Shown here piece after piece: positions 1-7,763 of a stretch of DNA of 64,000 nucleotides (its first letter is position 1; each line of letters begins with the position of its first letter). The translations under genes were made by a program, and so were the position numbers. The stretch spans positions 23,241 to 87,240 of the forward strand of contig NZ_JBGCCU010000042.1 in NCBI RefSeq assembly GCF_041261445.1, written 5' to 3'. Below the pieces are notes generated by a model. The model did no database searches and was not told the origin of the DNA. It was given only the letters and a program-made list of their open reading frames with translations. This DNA is from Catenulispora sp. EB89 (GTDB lineage Bacteria > Actinomycetota > Actinomycetes > Streptomycetales > Catenulisporaceae).

Positions 1-1
1 C

Positions 2-568
2 GCACCTCGTTTAGTCGGTGATCCAGCAGCGTTGTCTCGTCTTCATCTCGCAGCACAAGCGCACGGCGAAGCTATGGCTACTGCTGTCGCGGCCGCAATC
101 GGGGACGAATATGAATTGCTCGACAACTATGCGGCGACACACCCATGGCTGTACGAACCTGCCCGTTACGTTGAAAACGGCGAGCGCGTGGTATCAGTGA
201 AGCTGCTTTATGTCGAATTGCCTCCGGACACGCACGCTGAAGCCTTCAAGGCGTATAACGCTGACTCGGTCCACGCTGCGGTTGTGGCGGTCTGTCGCGA
301 CCTGCTTGCTCTCCAGCCTTCGGCGGAGATCACCGCCGTCACCGCCGTCGGGCCGGACGGTCGGCCTGCCGGTTACGGAGACTTTCGTGCCGCGGATAAG
401 CGCATTCCGCGGCGGAGCCTTCCCCCAGAGGGCGCGATTGCCTGGAACCGCCTTCGCAAGGCGTCCATGGCAGAGCTCTCCGGCCGGAGAGCCCTGCCAC
501 ACGTTCTGCTACCTAAAGGACATCCACGCACTCTTCGCGGTAGTCATGAAAGCCGGTACTCGAATTGA
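2..568 (+). CDS. Hypothetical protein, 5' end outside window
   Basis: The frame is open from the first bases of the window, so the true start probably lies upstream. A TTG at 32 is the first possible start inside the window and would give 178 residues. The visible protein is soluble, rich in Ala and charged residues, with no signal peptide or membrane segment. I do not recognise a family. The last 56 bases overlap the convergent secreted-protein gene. The final 20 or so residues look unlike the rest, so the natural C-terminus may have been altered. Confidence 0.5.
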   Translation, partial: APRLVGDPAALSRLHLAAQAHGEAMATAVAAAIGDEYELLDNYAATHPWLYEPARYVENGERVVSVKLLYVELPPDTHAEAFKAYNADSVHAAVVAVCRDLLALQPSAEITAVTAVGPDGRPAGYGDFRAADKRIPRRSLPPEGAIAWNRLRKASMAELSGRRALPHVLLPKGHPRTLRGSHESRYSN

Positions 569-953
569 CGAAAAGCTTGGTGCAGTAGTTCCCGGTGAGG
601 GTGTAGCCCAGATCCCCCGGATCGCAGTCCAAAACAAGACCCGCATTGAGCGCGGTTGTACGGCTGCTGCACAGCACCGCGCCGTTCGGATTGTAGACCT
701 GAACATAGCCGGAATAGACTCCGAAGAACCCACCGTTTTCGTAGTAGGTGAAGGTCTTGGTGATCTGCGCCGATCCTTGGGCGGCAGTCACCAAATTCGA
801 AGAGCCCTCGATGTCCATGCAGACGTTCGCAGAGCCGGGATTGTCGCAAGCCGTAGCACTGGCGCTGGCCGGGCCGGCAACCATGATCGCCATCCCCAGG
901 CCAGCGGCGACAGCCGTCGCGGTGGCGGCTATCCGGCGATTGATGAACGGCAT
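513..953 (-). CDS. Small secreted protein of unknown function
   Basis: 146 residues. The start is the ATG at 953, preceded at about 11 nt by an AGGAGA ribosome site; longer upstream starts lack one. The N-terminus is a classical signal peptide: basic residues (INRR), an Ala/Val-rich core, then an Ala-Ser-Ala cleavage region near residue 30. The mature part is small, beta-rich in appearance and has several Cys residues, suggesting disulfide bonds. No family is recognised. It is probably exported by Sec and acts outside the cell or in the wall. Confidence 0.75.
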   Translation of the reverse strand: MPFINRRIAATATAVAAGLGMAIMVAGPASASATACDNPGSANVCMDIEGSSNLVTAAQGSAQITKTFTYYENGGFFGVYSGYVQVYNPNGAVLCSSRTTALNAGLVLDCDPGDLGYTLTGNYCTKLFVNSSTGFHDYREECVDVL

Positions 954-1042
954 TTTAAACAAGGTACTCTCCTGTGAGTTGTTCCCGTTCCCTGAATCAT
1001 TCGCTGGCGACCCTAACATAGGTCGAAGTAAGTCGGCGCCGA

Positions 1043-1087
1043 ACAGTTGAACACTGACGGCATGACCAGAATTGACAGTTGAACACT
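1043..1087. repeat. 13-bp direct repeat pair, possible transposon end
   Basis: ACAGTTGAACACT occurs at 1043-1055 and again at 1075-1087, 32 bp apart (about three helical turns). The pair lies in the otherwise empty 954-1114 gap, between the secreted-protein start and the 3' end of the transposase remnant. Tn7-type elements carry arrays of direct repeats bound by their transposase at each end, so a residual element end is possible. This is inference. Confidence 0.4.
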
Positions 1088-1114
1088 CACTGAGCCATTC
1101 CCGGTAACGGTTCT

Positions 1115-1771
1115 TCACGGTGTGTGACGGGTGGGCAGGGGACGGTCGCGTTCGAGGTGGAGCAAGACGAGCGCGGCCTTGGCGATCGCGCCGATGCGCC
1201 AGGGGCACACGCTGACCCGTCGCAGAGCCTTGAAGGCTTTCTTCAGCAGCGAGTTCGCGCGTTCGGCGATGCTGTGGACGCCTCGGACGATGAGGTTGTA
1301 CTGCTTGGCGGACTCGGAGAGTTCGACGCCTTTGACCTTCTTGATCGGCATGCGCAGAGCGGGTCCGGCCAGGCCTTCATAGCCCAAGTCGGCGAGGGCC
1401 GGCATGTCCGCGGCGGCGGCCTGTTCGATCGCCGCCATGAGGCCGGCTGCGACTTTGGCGCAGGTGGTGTCGTGTTCCCGGCCAGGGCGGACGTCGGATA
1501 CCCAGATCGGCCAGCGGGCCGGACCCGACAGCACCTGGATGTTCCCGCCGTGGTGCCGGTGCTTTCCCGACCACCACAGGTCGGCGCCGTTCGGCTCGGG
1601 ATGCGAGCAGCGGTCGGTGGCGATCACGGTGCCGTCCAGGGTGAGGTGTCCGTGACCTGCCGCTTTCACGGCAGCCATGGCCTCAGCCACGCCCGGGGCG
1701 CAAGCCGCCAGGGCATCGATGCCCTCATGCAGGGCGCGATAGGCGGTGGACTTCCCGATCCGGTTGTCGAC
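1115..1771 (-). pseudogene. IS5-type DDE transposase remnant (5' truncated)
   Basis: The frame encodes the DDE endonuclease half of an IS5-family transposase. A segment starting LTLDGTVIATDR carries the first Asp. It is followed by a KHRHHGGN stretch, a second Asp region (ADLGYEG), and a C-terminal segment SIAERANSLLKKAFKALRR that holds the catalytic Glu. Homologous-looking protein can be followed upstream to a VDNRIGKSTAYRALHEGID segment, typical of the N-terminal helix-turn-helix region. It then runs into a stop and into the neighbouring TnsA-like gene. A complete protein should have roughly 100 more N-terminal residues. No flanking inverted repeats are visible. Confidence 0.7.
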
Positions 1772-1778
1772 AGTCCGC

Positions 1779-2195
1779 CTACCGCGACTCTTCCACGTCC
1801 GCCGTCACCCTGTCGCGCCGGTAGCCAGCCAGGAAGCGAACGTTCTCCAGCTCAGTCGTGTCAGGCTCGCTCCACACCTCGTATCCCCACCCGCGGGATT
1901 CGATCACAACTCGGCTCCAGCCGAACGTGAAGGAGACATCCGGACGGGACAGCCTGCGCGCGGGTTTGACGTCCATGACCACCGGGCCGGCCGCAGCGAG
2001 CAACAGGAAGTCGGGGATGTGCCTGCGCTGCATGCCGTCGACGGTCGCCGTCATGAGGAACGGCTGCGCCAGGATCCGCGACACTCCCAGGTCGAAGTCG
2101 GCGAACATCAGCCGCGCCAACTCCAACCGGGACTCGTAGATCACGTGGTTCCGTTCTGTGACTGACCAGTAGGTGCGTGATGTGGCGTATGACAG
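1779..2195 (-). pseudogene. TnsA-like transposase endonuclease remnant
   Basis: The protein has the hallmarks of actinobacterial TnsA-like heteromeric transposase endonucleases: YESRLELARLMFADFD (candidate catalytic Glu), RRHIPDFLLL (Asp), VVMDVKPARR (Lys) and the conserved LENVRFLAGYRR near the end. TnsA cuts the 5' ends of a Tn7-type element in partnership with TnsB. The reading frame upstream of the GTG at 2144 still looks homologous (SRTYWSVTERNHV) back to a stop at 2196-2198, so the N-terminal third is missing or out of frame. The C-terminus stops abruptly where the IS5-type remnant begins. No TnsB or TnsC gene is present nearby. Confidence 0.65.
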
Positions 2196-2313
2196 TCATG
2201 GGCGACACCGTTCCGGCACCCGCGGACACTCGGCAACTCGGTATTCGGCGTCCACCCCCGTACACGCGCGTCCACCCGGCCGTTGCGCGTCAACCTGCGA
2301 AGCCCCGTCCCCG

Positions 2314-2319
2314 TATACT
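2314..2319 (+). promoter_or_regulatory. -10 element of rnpB
   Basis: TATACT, ending 6 nt before the first base of the RNase P RNA helix P1 at 2326. This is the expected distance to a transcription start. No convincing -35 hexamer is seen. Confidence 0.6.
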
Positions 2320-2325
2320 GGATGC

Positions 2326-2728
2326 GCGGCGAGTCGGTGAGGCGATCGCGGCATCGGGCGACCGGTGTCGAGGAAAGTCCGGACTCCATAGGACAGGGTG
2401 GTTGGCAACACCAACCCGGGGCGACCCGCGGGACAGTGCCACAGAGAAGAGACCGCCCGCCGTCAGGCGGGTAAGGGTGAAACGGTGAGGTAAGAGCTCA
2501 CCAGCGCCCGGGGTGACCCGGGCGGCTAGGTAAACCCCACCCGGAGCAAGGTCAAGAGGGCCCGGGCAACCGGGCCTGCGCAGGTGTTCAAGGGCGGTCC
2601 GCCCGAGCCTGCGGGTAGACCGCACGAGGCGCGCGGCGACGCGCGCCCTAGATGGATGGTCGCCACCGCGCGGCGGTGCTTCGGCACGGCGGCGCGGGAC
2701 AGAATCCGGCTTATGACCGGCTCGCCGC
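2326..2728 (+). ncRNA. rnpB: RNase P RNA, bacterial class A
   Basis: This is the catalytic RNA that removes 5' leaders from tRNA precursors. The conserved core blocks are present: GAGGAAAGTCCGGACTCC near 2370, ACAGTGCCACAGAGA near 2434, and ACAGAATCCGGCTTAT near 2699. The two ends pair to form helix P1 (GCGGCGAGTCGGT at 2326 with GACCGGCTCGCCGC ending at 2728), which fixes the boundaries. The length of about 403 nt fits actinobacterial rnpB. The TATACT -10 sits 6 nt upstream. Open frames across this region are not genes. Confidence 0.95.
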
Positions 2729-2941
2729 ATGAGCTGCATCGAGGGGTCGGTTCTGTCGGTTTCTTGCTGTGCCGCGCCGCGGCCTGTGGGTCGACGCCGC
2801 CGGCGCCGTCTGGCGGACGACGTCGTACACCAAGTACTGATAGTTCAGTGCCCGCTCCGGCCTTCGGGGCGATCGGCGAGATGCCGGCCGAGTCGTAGTT
2901 GTAGCAGCCCGAGGGTCTTCAGCACCCGCGCCGCACGTACC

Positions 2942-2974
2942 CGCGCCGCACTGGGATCAGCCCGGTGCGGCGCG
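2942..2974. terminator. GC-rich hairpin between rnpB and the convergent gene
   Basis: A 10-bp perfect inverted repeat (CGCGCCGCAC at 2942-2951 with GTGCGGCGCG at 2965-2974) and a 13-nt loop, without a T tract. It lies 30 bp past the stop of the minus-strand gene at 3004 and could end transcription from both sides. The rest of 2729-3003 shows no gene. Confidence 0.45.
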
Positions 2975-3003
2975 AGCGGCAGATCAACGTGCCCGGAGAG
3001 GTG

Positions 3004-3387
3004 CTAGCAGGCGGTGTCCGAGTTGTAGGCCCAGAAGTTGAGGTCGTTCCAGGTCACCGGGCCGACGACGCCGTCGATGGCGACGCTGCTGTCGTAGTTG
3101 TAGTGGATGCACGTCTGGAAGGCGCGCACCTTCGCCTGGGTCAGCGCGCCGAAGGAGCCGTCGACGTTCAGGGTCGCGTAGCTGTTGGACAGGGCGCGGT
3201 TCAGCTCGCACTGGAGCTGGTAGACGGCCGTGCCGGAGCTCGGGTTGCTGAGCGTGGGCTGCGAGTTGGTGTAGGTGCAGCCGTAACCCTCCGCCGCGGA
3301 GGCGGATGGCGCGGCGGCCAGGGCCAGGCCCGCGGCGGACAGGGTCAGGGCGCTACCGGTGACGGCCAGTTTCGAGGCGATCTTCAT
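3004..3387 (-). CDS. Secreted peptidoglycan-binding domain protein
   Basis: 127 residues from the ATG at 3387, with a GGAG site 11 nt upstream. A longer frame reaches 3459 but would bury the signal peptide. Residues 1-30 form a signal peptide ending Ala-Ser-Ala. The mature protein matches the PG_binding_1 fold: QLQCELNRAL, then VDGSFGALTQAKVRAFQ, then IDGVVGPVTWNDL, the usual sign that the domain binds cell-wall peptidoglycan. No catalytic domain is attached. It is a small exported wall-binding protein. Confidence 0.82.
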   Translation of the reverse strand: MKIASKLAVTGSALTLSAAGLALAAAPSASAAEGYGCTYTNSQPTLSNPSSGTAVYQLQCELNRALSNSYATLNVDGSFGALTQAKVRAFQTCIHYNYDSSVAIDGVVGPVTWNDLNFWAYNSDTAC

Positions 3388-3525
3388 GGTGGTGAACTCC
3401 GTTTCATCTGGCTGCGAGCCGCCCTTGTTGGCGGCCGCGGTGTTCACGGTGTTCATCACTGTCGGCTCCGCTGCTGGCAGAAAACTGGCAGTGGAGCCCG
3501 GCAGGGCCGCCGGGCATGGAGATGC

Positions 3526-3900
3526 TCAGGTGGCGCTCGGCTGGTGCACGATTCCCAGCGCGTACCAGCGGAACTCCGGATGGGCTGTCCAGGCGCGCAG
3601 GAACTCCGCGGTCCCGAAGGCGCGCGGCCACCGCTCGTCGATGACGGCGACCACGCCGGGGAGGCTGCGGACCAGGTCCAGCAGGCGCGTGGGGATGGTG
3701 ACGTCGACCAGTCCGTCGACGACGTCCTGCACGATCGCCGTGAGCTTGGTGATCATCAGCCGGTCGACGAAATCCCGGCCCGCCGTCGCTACCACCACGT
3801 CGTGCGTCGGCGTGAAGCCGATCAGCGCGTCGAGGTCCGGGTCGTCGGCGTGCTCGGCGCGGAAGACCGCCGCGTCGCCCGGTAGATCGATGATGTGCAC
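3526..3900 (-). CDS. Hypothetical protein
   Basis: 124 residues from an ATG at 3900. The protein is soluble, acidic and has no signal peptide or membrane segment. It contains a run resembling a small alpha/beta domain (LDALIGFTPTHDVVVATAG, then LLDLVRSLPGVVAVIDERW). I recognise no family. It is divergent from the YCII-type gene, with 26 bp between the two starts, so the promoters overlap or transcripts are very short at the 5' end. Confidence 0.6.
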   Translation of the reverse strand: MHIIDLPGDAAVFRAEHADDPDLDALIGFTPTHDVVVATAGRDFVDRLMITKLTAIVQDVVDGLVDVTIPTRLLDLVRSLPGVVAVIDERWPRAFGTAEFLRAWTAHPEFRWYALGIVHQPSAT

Positions 3901-3926
3901 GCCAGCGTACGGTGAAGACTGCTCGC

Positions 3927-4477
3927 ATGGACTTCTTCTGCTACCACCGCGACCGCGCCGATTCCCTCGCCCTGCGCATGCGACTCCTGGAGGACCACTG
4001 GTCCTACATGGACGGTTTCGCGCAGGAGATGATCGCGCGCGGCCCGACGGTCGAGGGTGACGAGGAAGTCCCGACCGGCAGCGTTCACATCCTGACGCTT
4101 CCCGACGCCGCGGCGGCGCGCGCTTTCGCCTTCCAGGAGCCCGGATACCAGGCCGGCGTCTATCGCGACGTGATGCTGCGGCGCTGGCGCAACGACCTCG
4201 GCCGCACCATGTGGCAGTTTGCCGGCGGTGCGCCGGAGGACGACGGCTATCTGGTGCTGGCGCTCGGCGAGCCGCGTTCGGTCGGTGATGTGCCGGGCGT
4301 GCCGGACGTCGCGGGTCTCATCGCCTACGGCCCGCTGCTGTCGGACGACGGCGACACCTGGCTCGGCACGGTGCCATGTTGCGTGCGGCCGGCGCCGAAG
4401 AAGCACGCGCCGCGCTCCCCGGCGCCGGATACGCCGAGGTCGGTGTCCATCAGTGGCGGTTCGGCGGACGCTCCTGA
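3927..4477 (+). pseudogene. YCII-domain protein, apparent single-base frameshift
   Basis: From ATG 3927 the protein reads as a YCII-related (dimeric alpha/beta barrel) protein: PTGSVHILTLPDAAAARAF, then VYRDVMLRRWRNDLGRTMW. The homologous reading is lost at about 4371-4375. Shifting one base restores it as MLRAAGAEEARAALPGAGY and ends with QWRFGGRS at a TGA at 4475-4477. The unshifted frame instead runs on as proline/arginine-rich sequence into the next gene. One missing G in GTGCCATG (GTG-GCC-ATG expected) explains it. It could be a real mutation or a sequencing error. The function of YCII proteins is mostly unknown. Confidence 0.65.
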
Positions 4478-5331
4478 CCCTCGCCGCCGGGTACCACCAG
4501 CCCGGACTCGTACGCCGCGACCACGGCCTGCGTTCGGTCGCGCAGCCCGAGCTTGGTCAGGATCCTGCTGACGTGCGTCTTCACGGTCTCGTCGGTGACG
4601 ACCAGCTCGGCGGCGATCTCAGGGTTCGACAACCCGCGCGAGATGAGCAGGAGTACCTCGGTCTCGCGCGGGGTGAGGGCGGCGAGGCCCTGGCCGGGAA
4701 AGCCAGCCGATCCGGATGATCCGGATGATCCGGCCGACCCTCGCGATCCTGGGCCAGAGGCGGCAGCGCCGGAAGGTGACGCGGTTCCTCGGCCCGGGCC
4801 CTCCACCGCACTACCGGTATCGCCGCGAGCACCGCCGCCGCCAAGACCACTAGAACCGCCAGAACCACCAGAACCACCAGGCCGCAACCGAGCGAACTCG
4901 CTGATCAACCGCCGCGTCACCCCCGGGGCCAGCAAAGCCTCCCCGGCCGCCACCACCCGCACCGCCTCGAAGAGCCGCTCCGCCGTCGCGTCCTTCAACA
5001 GGAAGCCGCTCGCCCCGGCCGACAGTGCGTCGTAGACGTAGCTGTCGAGATCGAACGTCGTGAGGATCAGGATCCGCGGCCCCGGCACGCCGCGCCCTGC
5101 AGCCTCCGCGACCACCCGCCGCGTCGCCTCGATCCCGTCGGTCCCGGGCATCCGCACGTCCATCAGCACCACGTCCGGCGCCGCCTCCCGGCACAGCCGG
5201 ACCGTCTCCTCGCCGTCGGCCGCGGTGCCCACGACCTCGAAGTCCGCCTGCGTCGCCAGCAGCGCCGCGAACCCGGTCCGCACCACCAGGTGGTCGTCGG
5301 CGATCACGATCCGGATCGGTGCCCCGCTCAC
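4450..5331 (-). CDS. NarL/FixJ-type response regulator with long Gly/Ser linker
   Basis: 293 residues. A receiver domain occupies residues 1-125, with acidic pair D11-D12, phosphoacceptor D58 (VVLMDVRMPG) and the LLKDATA lysine. A LuxR-type helix-turn-helix lies at the C-terminus (LTPRETEVLLLISRGLSNPEIA, then TVKTHVSRILTKLGLRDR). Between them is an unusually long linker of about 70 residues built of Gly-Ser-Ser and Gly-Gly repeats; most NarL proteins are about 215-225 residues. The gene overlaps the kinase by 4 bp (ATGA), so the two are co-translated. The likely target is the divergent ABC exporter. Confidence 0.93.
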   Translation of the reverse strand: MSGAPIRIVIADDHLVVRTGFAALLATQADFEVVGTAADGEETVRLCREAAPDVVLMDVRMPGTDGIEATRRVVAEAAGRGVPGPRILILTTFDLDSYVYDALSAGASGFLLKDATAERLFEAVRVVAAGEALLAPGVTRRLISEFARLRPGGSGGSGGSSGLGGGGARGDTGSAVEGPGRGTASPSGAAASGPGSRGSAGSSGSSGSAGFPGQGLAALTPRETEVLLLISRGLSNPEIAAELVVTDETVKTHVSRILTKLGLRDRTQAVVAAYESGLVVPGGEGQERPPNRH

Positions 5332-6668
5332 GGCGTTTCCCGGTCAGAACCCGCGGGCAACTCCGCCTCGACCAGAAAGCCGCCGGTCGGCGAAGGCCCC
5401 GCCGCAAGCCGCCCTCCGACAGCCGCAGCCCGCTCCCGCATCCCCGCCACGCCGTGACCTCCGGTAGTCGTCCCCGGATCAGCGACCTGATCCGCCGGCC
5501 CCGCCTGACCCGCCCGCGCACGCGCTAGCCCCGCCGGCCCCGCCTGATCCGCCTGATCCGCCTGCGCACGCGCCGGCCGCGCCTGATCCGCCTGCGCACG
5601 CGCCGGCCCCGCTGCCGCCCCCGCCACCGGCTCCGGCCCGGGCCCGCTGTCCCGAATCCGCAACCGCAGCGTCTCCGCCGTGAACCGCAACTCCACATCC
5701 ACCGGCGCCCCCGGCGCGTGCCGCCGCGCGTTCGTCAGCGCCTCCTGCGTGATCCGGTACGCCGCCAACTCCACCCCCGGGTCCAGCGCGGCCGGCGGCC
5801 CGGACACGATCAGCCGCGTCGTCGCCCCCGACGTCAGCCGGGCCGCGTCCACCAGCATCAGCAGCTGGTCCAGTCCCGGCTGCGGATGCCGTTCCGGCTC
5901 CTGCTCCGCCGGGCCCGCGTCCTCCCGCAGCACTCCCAGCAGCCGCCGCATCTCGGTCAGTCCGGCGCGCGCCGTGTCGCCGATCGCCAGCAGCCGCTCG
6001 GCTCCGGCCGGCGGCATTCCGGGGGTGGCCAGCCGCGCCGTCTCGGCCTGGACCGCGATCATCGAGATGTGGTGCGCCACCACGTCGTGCAGTTCCCGGG
6101 CGATCCGGGCCCGTTCGCCGCGCGCCGTGTGATCGACCAGCGAACGCGCCACGGCTTCCCGCGCCGCCTGGTGCACGCGCGCCTCGGACCGCGCGTGCGC
6201 CGCGTTTCCCGCGAACGCCGCCGCCGGGGCCAGCGCCGTCAGCAGGACCGCGACCACGCCCGCGTCAGAGTCCTGCGACATGCTCAGCGCGATCACCGGG
6301 AACGGCGCCGACAACCCCGCCGCCGCGATCCCGGCCCACCACCGGGAACGGGCCCGGCCGAACGTGCCCGCGGCCCATCCCACCCGGAACATCGCCACGA
6401 CCACCGCCACCGCCGACCCCGCCGGCAGCACCCCGGTGACGGTCAACGCCAGCACCGACGCCGCGACCACGGCCGTCGCCGCCCCGAACGGGCCCAGGAA
6501 CGCCAACGGCGCCGTCGCGCACAACGCCAGGAACAGCGACGTCAGCAGCACCCCCGACGTCTCGGTCCGGTGCTGGACGATCCCGCGCGCCAGGGCCTCG
6601 ACGACCGCGGCCGCGGCGAGCACCGCCGCCGTCGTTGTCGTGGTCCTACCACCGCGTTCCTGAAGCAC
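5328..6668 (-). CDS. Sensor histidine kinase (HisKA_3), repeat-expanded ATP lid
   Basis: About 446 residues from a GTG at 6668. The start is uncertain, and longer extensions would run into the divergent ABC gene. The N-terminal 170 residues form several hydrophobic helices (membrane sensor). The HisKA_3 dimerisation box is RIARELHDVVAHHISMIAVQ, with the phosphorylated His in ELHDVV. The ATPase part has the N box (ALTNARRHAPG), DSGPGPEP and GGHGVAGM. Between the last two lie about 50 Ala/Gln/Asp/Pro-rich residues that are absent from normal family members. It should phosphorylate D58 of the neighbouring regulator. Confidence 0.9.
   Translation of the reverse strand: MLQERGGRTTTTTAAVLAAAAVVEALARGIVQHRTETSGVLLTSLFLALCATAPLAFLGPFGAATAVVAASVLALTVTGVLPAGSAVAVVVAMFRVGWAAGTFGRARSRWWAGIAAAGLSAPFPVIALSMSQDSDAGVVAVLLTALAPAAAFAGNAAHARSEARVHQAAREAVARSLVDHTARGERARIARELHDVVAHHISMIAVQAETARLATPGMPPAGAERLLAIGDTARAGLTEMRRLLGVLREDAGPAEQEPERHPQPGLDQLLMLVDAARLTSGATTRLIVSGPPAALDPGVELAAYRITQEALTNARRHAPGAPVDVELRFTAETLRLRIRDSGPGPEPVAGAAAGPARAQADQARPARAQADQADQAGPAGLARARAGQAGPADQVADPGTTTGGHGVAGMRERAAAVGGRLAAGPSPTGGFLVEAELPAGSDRETP
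5551..5608. repeat. 28-bp direct repeat inside the kinase gene
   Basis: Two identical 28-bp copies at 5551-5578 and 5581-5608 (30-bp period), flanked by shorter partial copies. In protein they encode an ARAQADQA-type repeat in the ATP-lid insertion of the kinase. The repeat stays in frame, consistent with slippage-driven expansion. Confidence 0.8.
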
Positions 6669-6693
6669 GCCGCCTATTCTGATCGACTCCCCA

Positions 6694-6767
6694 CCCGGCG
6701 CACCTCCCCCGCGCCGGGGACCAACGTCCCCCACGCGGGGGACGCCCGAGACCACTCCCACGCGGGA
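6694..6767. promoter_or_regulatory. Cluster of palindromes in the divergent kinase/ABC promoter region
   Basis: Three inverted repeats lie between the kinase start (6668) and the ABC start (6804): CCCGGCGC/GCGCCGGG (6694-6718), GTCCCCCACGCGGGGGAC (6726-6743) and TCCCACGCGGGA (6756-6767). The last two share the core CCCACGCGGG with centres 27 bp apart. Tandem sites of this sort are what a dimeric NarL-type regulator would bind. Operator role is inferred. Confidence 0.5.
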
Positions 6768-6803
6768 CGATTCCCTGACCACCGCTTTCCTAGCCTTCAG
6801 GAC

Positions 6804-7763
6804 ATGACAGCGATGACAACCAGGACCGCCGCCCCACCGCCCGCCATAGCGGTGCAGGCCCTCCGCAAGCGCTTCGGCGCCACCGCGGCCCTCGACGGGA
6901 TGTCCTTCGACGTCGCCGCCGGGAAGGTCACCGGCTTCGTCGGGCCCAACGGTGCCGGCAAGACCACGACCATGCGGGTCGTCCTCGGCCTGGACACGCC
7001 CGACGAGGGCCGGGCGCTGATCAACGGCGTCCCCTACGCGAAGCTGCGCAGGCCGCTGGGCCACATCGGCGCGCTGCTCGACGCCGCCGCGCTCCAGCCC
7101 GGCCGCAGCGCCCGCAACCACCTGCTGTGGCTGGCGCACTCCCAGGGCCTGGGCGCCAAGCGCGTCGAGGAGGTCGTCGCGCAGTCGGGGCTGGGCGCGG
7201 CGATCAACCGCAAGGCCGGCGGCTATTCCCTGGGCATGCGCCAACGCCTGGGCATCGCCGCCGCGATGCTCGGCGACCCGCCGGTGGTGATGCTCGACGA
7301 GCCCTTCAACGGCCTGGACCCCGAGGGCATCCTGTGGATCCGCGGCTACTTGAAGGCGCTGGCCGGCGAAGGCCGTGCCGTGCTCGTGTCCAGCCACCTG
7401 ATGAGCGAGCTGGAGGGCTGCGCGGACCACCTGGTCGTGGTCGGGCGCGGGAGGGTCATCGCCGACACCGGCGTCGCCGAGCTGATCGCGCGGTCCTCCG
7501 GCGGCCGCGTGGTGCTGCGGGCCGCCGCGCGCGCCGAGGCGACGACGGCGCTGGCGAACGCCGGCGGGACCGTCGCGGTCACCGGGCCGGACACGCTGAC
7601 CGTGGACGGCCTGAGCGCCGAGGAGGTCGTCAGGGTCCTGAACGCCGGAGGCGTGCCGTTCGCCGAGGTCTCCGCACACCGTGCCTCGCTGGAAGAGGCG
7701 TACATGGACCTGACGCGCGACTCGGTCGAGTTCCGTGCCGCGACCGCGCCGGAGGTGGCGTGA
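6804..7763 (+). CDS. ABC transporter ATP-binding protein
   Basis: 319 residues. Walker A is GPNGAGKTTT, the signature region is YSLGMRQRLGIAAAML, Walker B is VVMLDEPFNGLD, and the switch His is in VLVSSHLMSELEG. The layout matches drug- or lantibiotic-type exporter ATPases, with a short C-terminal extension. ATG 6804 is used, but a second ATG at 6813 has better spacing from the AGGA. Its stop overlaps the first base of the next gene. It powers the two permeases downstream. It is divergent from the two-component pair, the usual arrangement for a sensed and inducible exporter. Confidence 0.92.
   Translation: MTAMTTRTAAPPPAIAVQALRKRFGATAALDGMSFDVAAGKVTGFVGPNGAGKTTTMRVVLGLDTPDEGRALINGVPYAKLRRPLGHIGALLDAAALQPGRSARNHLLWLAHSQGLGAKRVEEVVAQSGLGAAINRKAGGYSLGMRQRLGIAAAMLGDPPVVMLDEPFNGLDPEGILWIRGYLKALAGEGRAVLVSSHLMSELEGCADHLVVVGRGRVIADTGVAELIARSSGGRVVLRAAARAEATTALANAGGTVAVTGPDTLTVDGLSAEEVVRVLNAGGVPFAEVSAHRASLEEAYMDLTRDSVEFRAATAPEVA

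Noticed and set aside
2177..2739. Open frames on both strands across 2177-2739
   Set aside because: They lie over the structured RNase P RNA gene.
3912..4571. YCII-type gene read without a frameshift to 4571
   Set aside because: After 4375 the unshifted frame is Pro/Arg-rich, unlike the family, and overlaps the response regulator by 120 bp.
5328..7679. Extension of the kinase frame upstream to 7679
   Set aside because: The extra 330 codons are antisense to the ABC ATPase gene, whose motifs are unambiguous. The kinase starts near 6668.
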